Positions 5,870 through 8,429 of a stretch of 8,429 nt of DNA are shown one piece after another. How positions within the stretch are numbered: position 1 is the first letter of the stretch; every line of letters starts with the position of its first letter. The notes beneath the pieces were generated by a model. The model ran no database searches. It worked only from the letters and a program-made list of their open reading frames with translations, and was not told the DNA's origin. This DNA comes from Candidatus Aminicenantota bacterium (GTDB lineage: Bacteria; Acidobacteriota; Aminicenantia; Aminicenantales; Aminicenantaceae), in the NCBI GenBank assembly GCA_030673995.1, contig DAOUYU010000070.1:1-8429 (forward strand), read 5' to 3'. Position numbers and translations under genes: made by a program.

Positions 5870-6034
5870 AATAAATGACTCCCCCAAGGATTAGATTAGT
5901 TATTCTTTCCAGCTGATGGTGTCTCATCTTTCTTCTGTATATAATTTTAGCAAAACCATGTCTTTTTTTCTACCGAATTATCATAGAGTAAACATCTTTT
6001 TTTTTAATTAGAAAACACCCTGCCGGGGCCTCTC

Positions 6035-7042
6035 TTATCTTTGTTTCCGGTATTTTATCACTGCTCTCTGATGTTCTTTAAAGGTGAGGCTGAAATGGTG
6101 GCTTCCGTCATTCTTGGAGACAAAATAGAGGAATTTTTCATCAGCAGGATAAAGAGCAGCCTCAAGAGATCCTCGCCCCGGGTTGCAGATCGGTCCTGGA
6201 GGAAGGCCGCGGTGGAGATAAGTGTTGTAAGGAGATTTAAATTTTAAGTCTCTGATTAGGAGCCGGGTTTTAAAACGTCCTTCCTTTTTGTGTGCGTAGA
6301 TAATGGTGGGGTCACAATCAAGTTTCATTCGTATATTTAAGCGATTATGGAATACGGCTGATACCAGTTTTCTCTCTTCGGGCATGGAGGTTTCTTTTTC
6401 GATCAATGAGGCAAGGATCACGACTTCTCTTACGGTCATCTTCAATTCAGCAGCTCTTTTTCGCCATGTGGCGGTGAAGACTTCTTTGAACTGAGAGACA
6501 AGGGCCACAAAAATTATTTCTGCGGAGGCCCCTTTTGGAAAATAGTAGGTTTCCGGAAAGAGGTACCCTTCCAGATCTGAAGCTTCTTTATCCAGGCCTG
6601 ATATTATTTCTGTCTGTGAAGAAGCTTTGAGAAAATTTTCTTCATTGGCAAAATTCGAGGAGGAAAGATGCCGGGCGATTTCTACTCTTGTCAGGCCTTC
6701 GGGAATAGTAAGGGGACGAAGGTAGGTTTTTCCCTCTATGATTTTATTCAGGGCGTCTTTTGTGGAAACAGGGAGATGGAATTCATACTCTCCGGCCTTC
6801 ATACTTTTGCCAGAATAAAAAAGTCTATACCCTAATAGAAAAGGCCAGTCTTTTTTAATGATTCCTTTTTCCTTTAGATTTTGAGCAATACTTCGAGCTG
6901 CCTCACCCGGATTAACCGTAAAGAGAATATTTTCGGGTGTCATCTTGGGAGTGGAATGGAATACAAAGACAAACAGGACTGAAAAGAGAAGGAAGCTCAT
7001 AGCTAGAACCACGAGAGTGATTTTAAGGATGTTACCTTTCAT
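6035..7042 (-). CDS. mltG: Endolytic murein transglycosylase MltG
   Basis: A 335-residue protein of the YceG/MltG family, of usual length. One transmembrane anchor (about residues 6-28) leaves the rest in the periplasm. A LysM-like region (about 37-110) contains NPGEAARSIAQNLKEKG. The catalytic domain shows SDLEGYLFPETYYFP (155-169), ASLIEKET (211-218) with E215 at the position of the essential glutamate, then FHNRL (231-235), DPTIIYA (244-250), SPYNTYLHRGLPPGPICNPG (270-289) and the end block SLEAALYPA. The enzyme cuts nascent glycan strands inside the chain, leaving 1,6-anhydro ends, and so is thought to set glycan length. Its ATG overlaps the ruvX stop as ATGA (7042-7039), so translation is probably coupled; no strong ribosome-binding site of its own is seen. 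It is the last gene of the ddl-ruvX-mltG operon. Confidence 0.96.
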   Translation of the reverse strand: MKGNILKITLVVLAMSFLLFSVLFVFVFHSTPKMTPENILFTVNPGEAARSIAQNLKEKGIIKKDWPFLLGYRLFYSGKSMKAGEYEFHLPVSTKDALNKIIEGKTYLRPLTIPEGLTRVEIARHLSSSNFANEENFLKASSQTEIISGLDKEASDLEGYLFPETYYFPKGASAEIIFVALVSQFKEVFTATWRKRAAELKMTVREVVILASLIEKETSMPEERKLVSAVFHNRLNIRMKLDCDPTIIYAHKKEGRFKTRLLIRDLKFKSPYNTYLHRGLPPGPICNPGRGSLEAALYPADEKFLYFVSKNDGSHHFSLTFKEHQRAVIKYRKQR

Positions 7043-7461
7043 TGTGTCTCTCTTCGCTTGCTTTCAAGGTAGCTTGAGAGGATGAGGGCGGCTGAAACCT
7101 GGTCTTTGAGGGTTTTTTTCCTTTTGATATTAATTTTTTGTTGACTGAGGATCTTAAGAGCTTGTTTTGTTGTCAGCCGCTCGTCCCAAAAGACAACGGG
7201 AAGGCGAAGAGTTTTTTCAAGCCAGTGGGCAAATATTTTGGCTTTTTCAGCCTGGGTTCCTATGCTTCCGTCCATTCTCAGAGGGAGGCCTACTACGATT
7301 TTGCCGATCTCGTATTTTTCGACCAACTCTTTGAAGTATTTTTTGTCTTCGTCCTTACTTTTTACTCGATAGCGATTCAAGGCTTGAGCCGTGATAAGGA
7401 GCGTATCACTCACGGCGAGGCCGATATTTCTATCACCTAGGTCTATTCCCAGAACTCTCAT
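7039..7461 (-). CDS. ruvX: RuvX/YqgF RNase H-fold nuclease
   Basis: A 140-residue protein with the full YqgF set: GIDLGDRNIGLAVSD (5-19, acidic D7), IVVGLPLRMDGSIGTQAE (55-72), DERLTT (93-98, E94) and LKDQVSAALIL (118-128, D120). These three acidic residues form the RNase H-like active site. The family is annotated as a putative pre-16S rRNA 5'-end processing nuclease and as a Holliday junction resolvase; the family name alone does not decide the substrate in this organism. It acts in the cytoplasm. The start overlaps the ddl stop as ATGA (7461-7458) and the end overlaps the mltG start in the same way, so it lies in the middle of a tightly coupled operon. The ruvX-mltG neighbourhood is common in bacteria and supports both names. 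Confidence 0.95.
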   Translation of the reverse strand: MRVLGIDLGDRNIGLAVSDTLLITAQALNRYRVKSKDEDKKYFKELVEKYEIGKIVVGLPLRMDGSIGTQAEKAKIFAHWLEKTLRLPVVFWDERLTTKQALKILSQQKINIKRKKTLKDQVSAALILSSYLESKRRETQ

Positions 7462-8429
7462 GAGGTGAGATTTTCCTCGCCTCTCTTTTTCTTCTCTTGC
7501 CTTTCAAAGCCAAGCTCGATGAGTTTTTCGAGAAGAGGGGGATAGGAAAGGCCGCTGGCTTCCCAGAGTTTAGGGTACATGCTGATCTCGGTAAAGCCAG
7601 GAATGGTGTTTATTTCATTCACGAATATTTTTTCAGTCTTTTCTTGAAGGAAAAAATCGACCCGTGCCATTCCTGAGCAGCAAATGGCCTCGAAAGTTTC
7701 GATGGAGAGCTGCTGGATTTCTTTTACCTGGGATGAGGAAAGTTCTGCAGGAATTACGAATCGAGTCTTTCCTTCGATGTATTTATCCCTGTAATCATAA
7801 AATTCTCTAAAAGGAATGATCTCCCCGGGCAGCGAAGCACGGGGAGTGTTGTTTCCTAAAACGCTGCATTCCAGTTCTCTTCCATTAATTCCTTCTTCTA
7901 CTAAGATTTTTCGGTCATAACGGAAGGCTTCTTTAAGTGCGAGAGGGATTTCAGCTTTTTTTGTGACTTTAGAAATTCCAACGCTTGATCCTAAACAGGC
8001 CGGTTTTATAAAAAGAGGGAATGGGAGCTCTTTTTTGATTTTTAAAAGCAGGGCTTCCTTTTGTTTCGCCCATTCATGCTCCAGAATAATAAAGTGTTTG
8101 ACCACTGGCAGATTTTTTGCTTTAAGGATCGATTTTGTTATGGCTTTGTCTATGGCTATGGCAGAAGCCATAACCGAGGCTCCCACATAGGGGACATCAG
8201 CCATTTCGAGAAGACCCTGGATGGTTCCATCTTCACCGTATGGGCCATGCAGAATTGGAAAATATATGTCCGTGTCCAGGTCTTGAAGCAGGGCACTCTT
8301 GTTCCAGGGAAGAAAAGAGAAAGACCGGCCCTTTGCCATGGTGTCGATGGAAAGGAGGGGAGATTCGACGATTTTCCAATCGCCATTTTTATTGATGTAA
8401 ATAGAGGTAACTTTAAATTTGTCTTTATC
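7458..8429 (-). CDS. ddl: D-alanine--D-alanine ligase, 5' end outside window
   Basis: The frame is open to the right edge, giving 323 visible residues; the methionine at 8339 is internal, since the 30 codons before it (starting DKDKFKVTSIYI, then GDW) are typical Ddl sequence. About 30 N-terminal residues with the GG-x-S-x-EHEVS loop are missing from view. ATP-grasp features, counted from the first visible residue: HGPYGEDG (61-68), IKPACLGSSVG (141-151), VEEGINGRELECSV (178-190), EFYDYRDKY (209-217), ARVDFF (255-260) and NEINTIPGFT (271-280) with the magnesium ligands. The Tyr ending the DKY motif is that of D-Ala-D-Ala ligases; D-Ala-D-Lac enzymes usually have Phe there, so the normal dipeptide is expected. 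The enzyme makes the D-Ala-D-Ala used by MurF in the cytoplasm. First visible gene of the ddl-ruvX-mltG operon, sharing ATGA with ruvX. Confidence 0.96.
   Translation of the reverse strand, partial: DKDKFKVTSIYINKNGDWKIVESPLLSIDTMAKGRSFSFLPWNKSALLQDLDTDIYFPILHGPYGEDGTIQGLLEMADVPYVGASVMASAIAIDKAITKSILKAKNLPVVKHFIILEHEWAKQKEALLLKIKKELPFPLFIKPACLGSSVGISKVTKKAEIPLALKEAFRYDRKILVEEGINGRELECSVLGNNTPRASLPGEIIPFREFYDYRDKYIEGKTRFVIPAELSSSQVKEIQQLSIETFEAICCSGMARVDFFLQEKTEKIFVNEINTIPGFTEISMYPKLWEASGLSYPPLLEKLIELGFERQEKKKRGEENLTS

Noticed and set aside
6000..6034. Possible intrinsic terminator behind mltG (CCCC-GGCA-GGG followed by TGTTTTCT on the minus strand)
   Set aside because: Only about three G-C pairs can form and the T-run is interrupted; too weak to call.
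6992..7004. GAAGCTCATAGCT inside mltG, identical to 13 bp of the intergenic repeat at 368-380
   Set aside because: One 13-bp match is about what chance gives for all pairs in 8.4 kb, and here it codes for the membrane anchor of MltG.
8156..8386. Minus-strand open frame overlapping the ddl N-terminal region
   Set aside because: It is the wrong frame of ddl, whose conserved Ddl residues continue in frame to the right edge.

Overview
The window looks like chromosome of a Gram-negative bacterium of moderate GC content. It carries the C-terminus of an LPS-export permease (LptF/LptG family), peptidoglycan genes (ddl, mltG) and an exported beta-rich protein. I cannot place the phylum firmly. The dispersed short palindromic repeats, the AT-rich spacers and the style of the exported protein recall uncultivated lineages such as Aminicenantota or deltaproteobacterial-type genomes, but that is an impression only.

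Layout, left to right. (1) The end of an lptF/lptG gene on the + strand (to 299). (2) A repeat-rich spacer of 158 bp between convergent genes, holding degenerate AAGGATTA repeats and a perfect ATTCCCGC/GCGGGAAT palindrome. (3) Everything else is on the minus strand; in transcription order from the right edge it runs ddl (5' end cut off), ruvX, mltG, a secreted protein of unknown function, an endonuclease Q-type DNA repair enzyme, a ClC anion channel/transporter with CBS and RCK_C cytoplasmic domains, and a bifunctional-nuclease-domain (DUF151) protein.

ddl-ruvX-mltG is a tight operon with two successive 4-nt ATGA stop/start overlaps. It links peptidoglycan precursor synthesis (D-Ala-D-Ala), a RuvX/YqgF RNase H-fold nuclease and termination of glycan-strand growth (MltG). 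The four genes after it are separated by gaps of 133-214 bp and may each have their own promoter. The clearest promoter in the window lies before the DUF151 gene: a perfect TTGACA, 17 bp, TATATT.

The most interesting protein is the bacterial EndoQ homologue. It has an intact PHP metal-site motif set and a zinc-finger-like module, and its last five residues are QLKLF, which resembles the bacterial beta-clamp-binding motif. Other points worth a second look are the ClC protein (no internal proton glutamate, His at the selectivity-filter serine position), the unassigned secreted protein with an apparent internal duplication, and two families of intergenic repeats. I found no CRISPR array, tRNA, rRNA, transposase or phage gene, and no convincing wholly new system.
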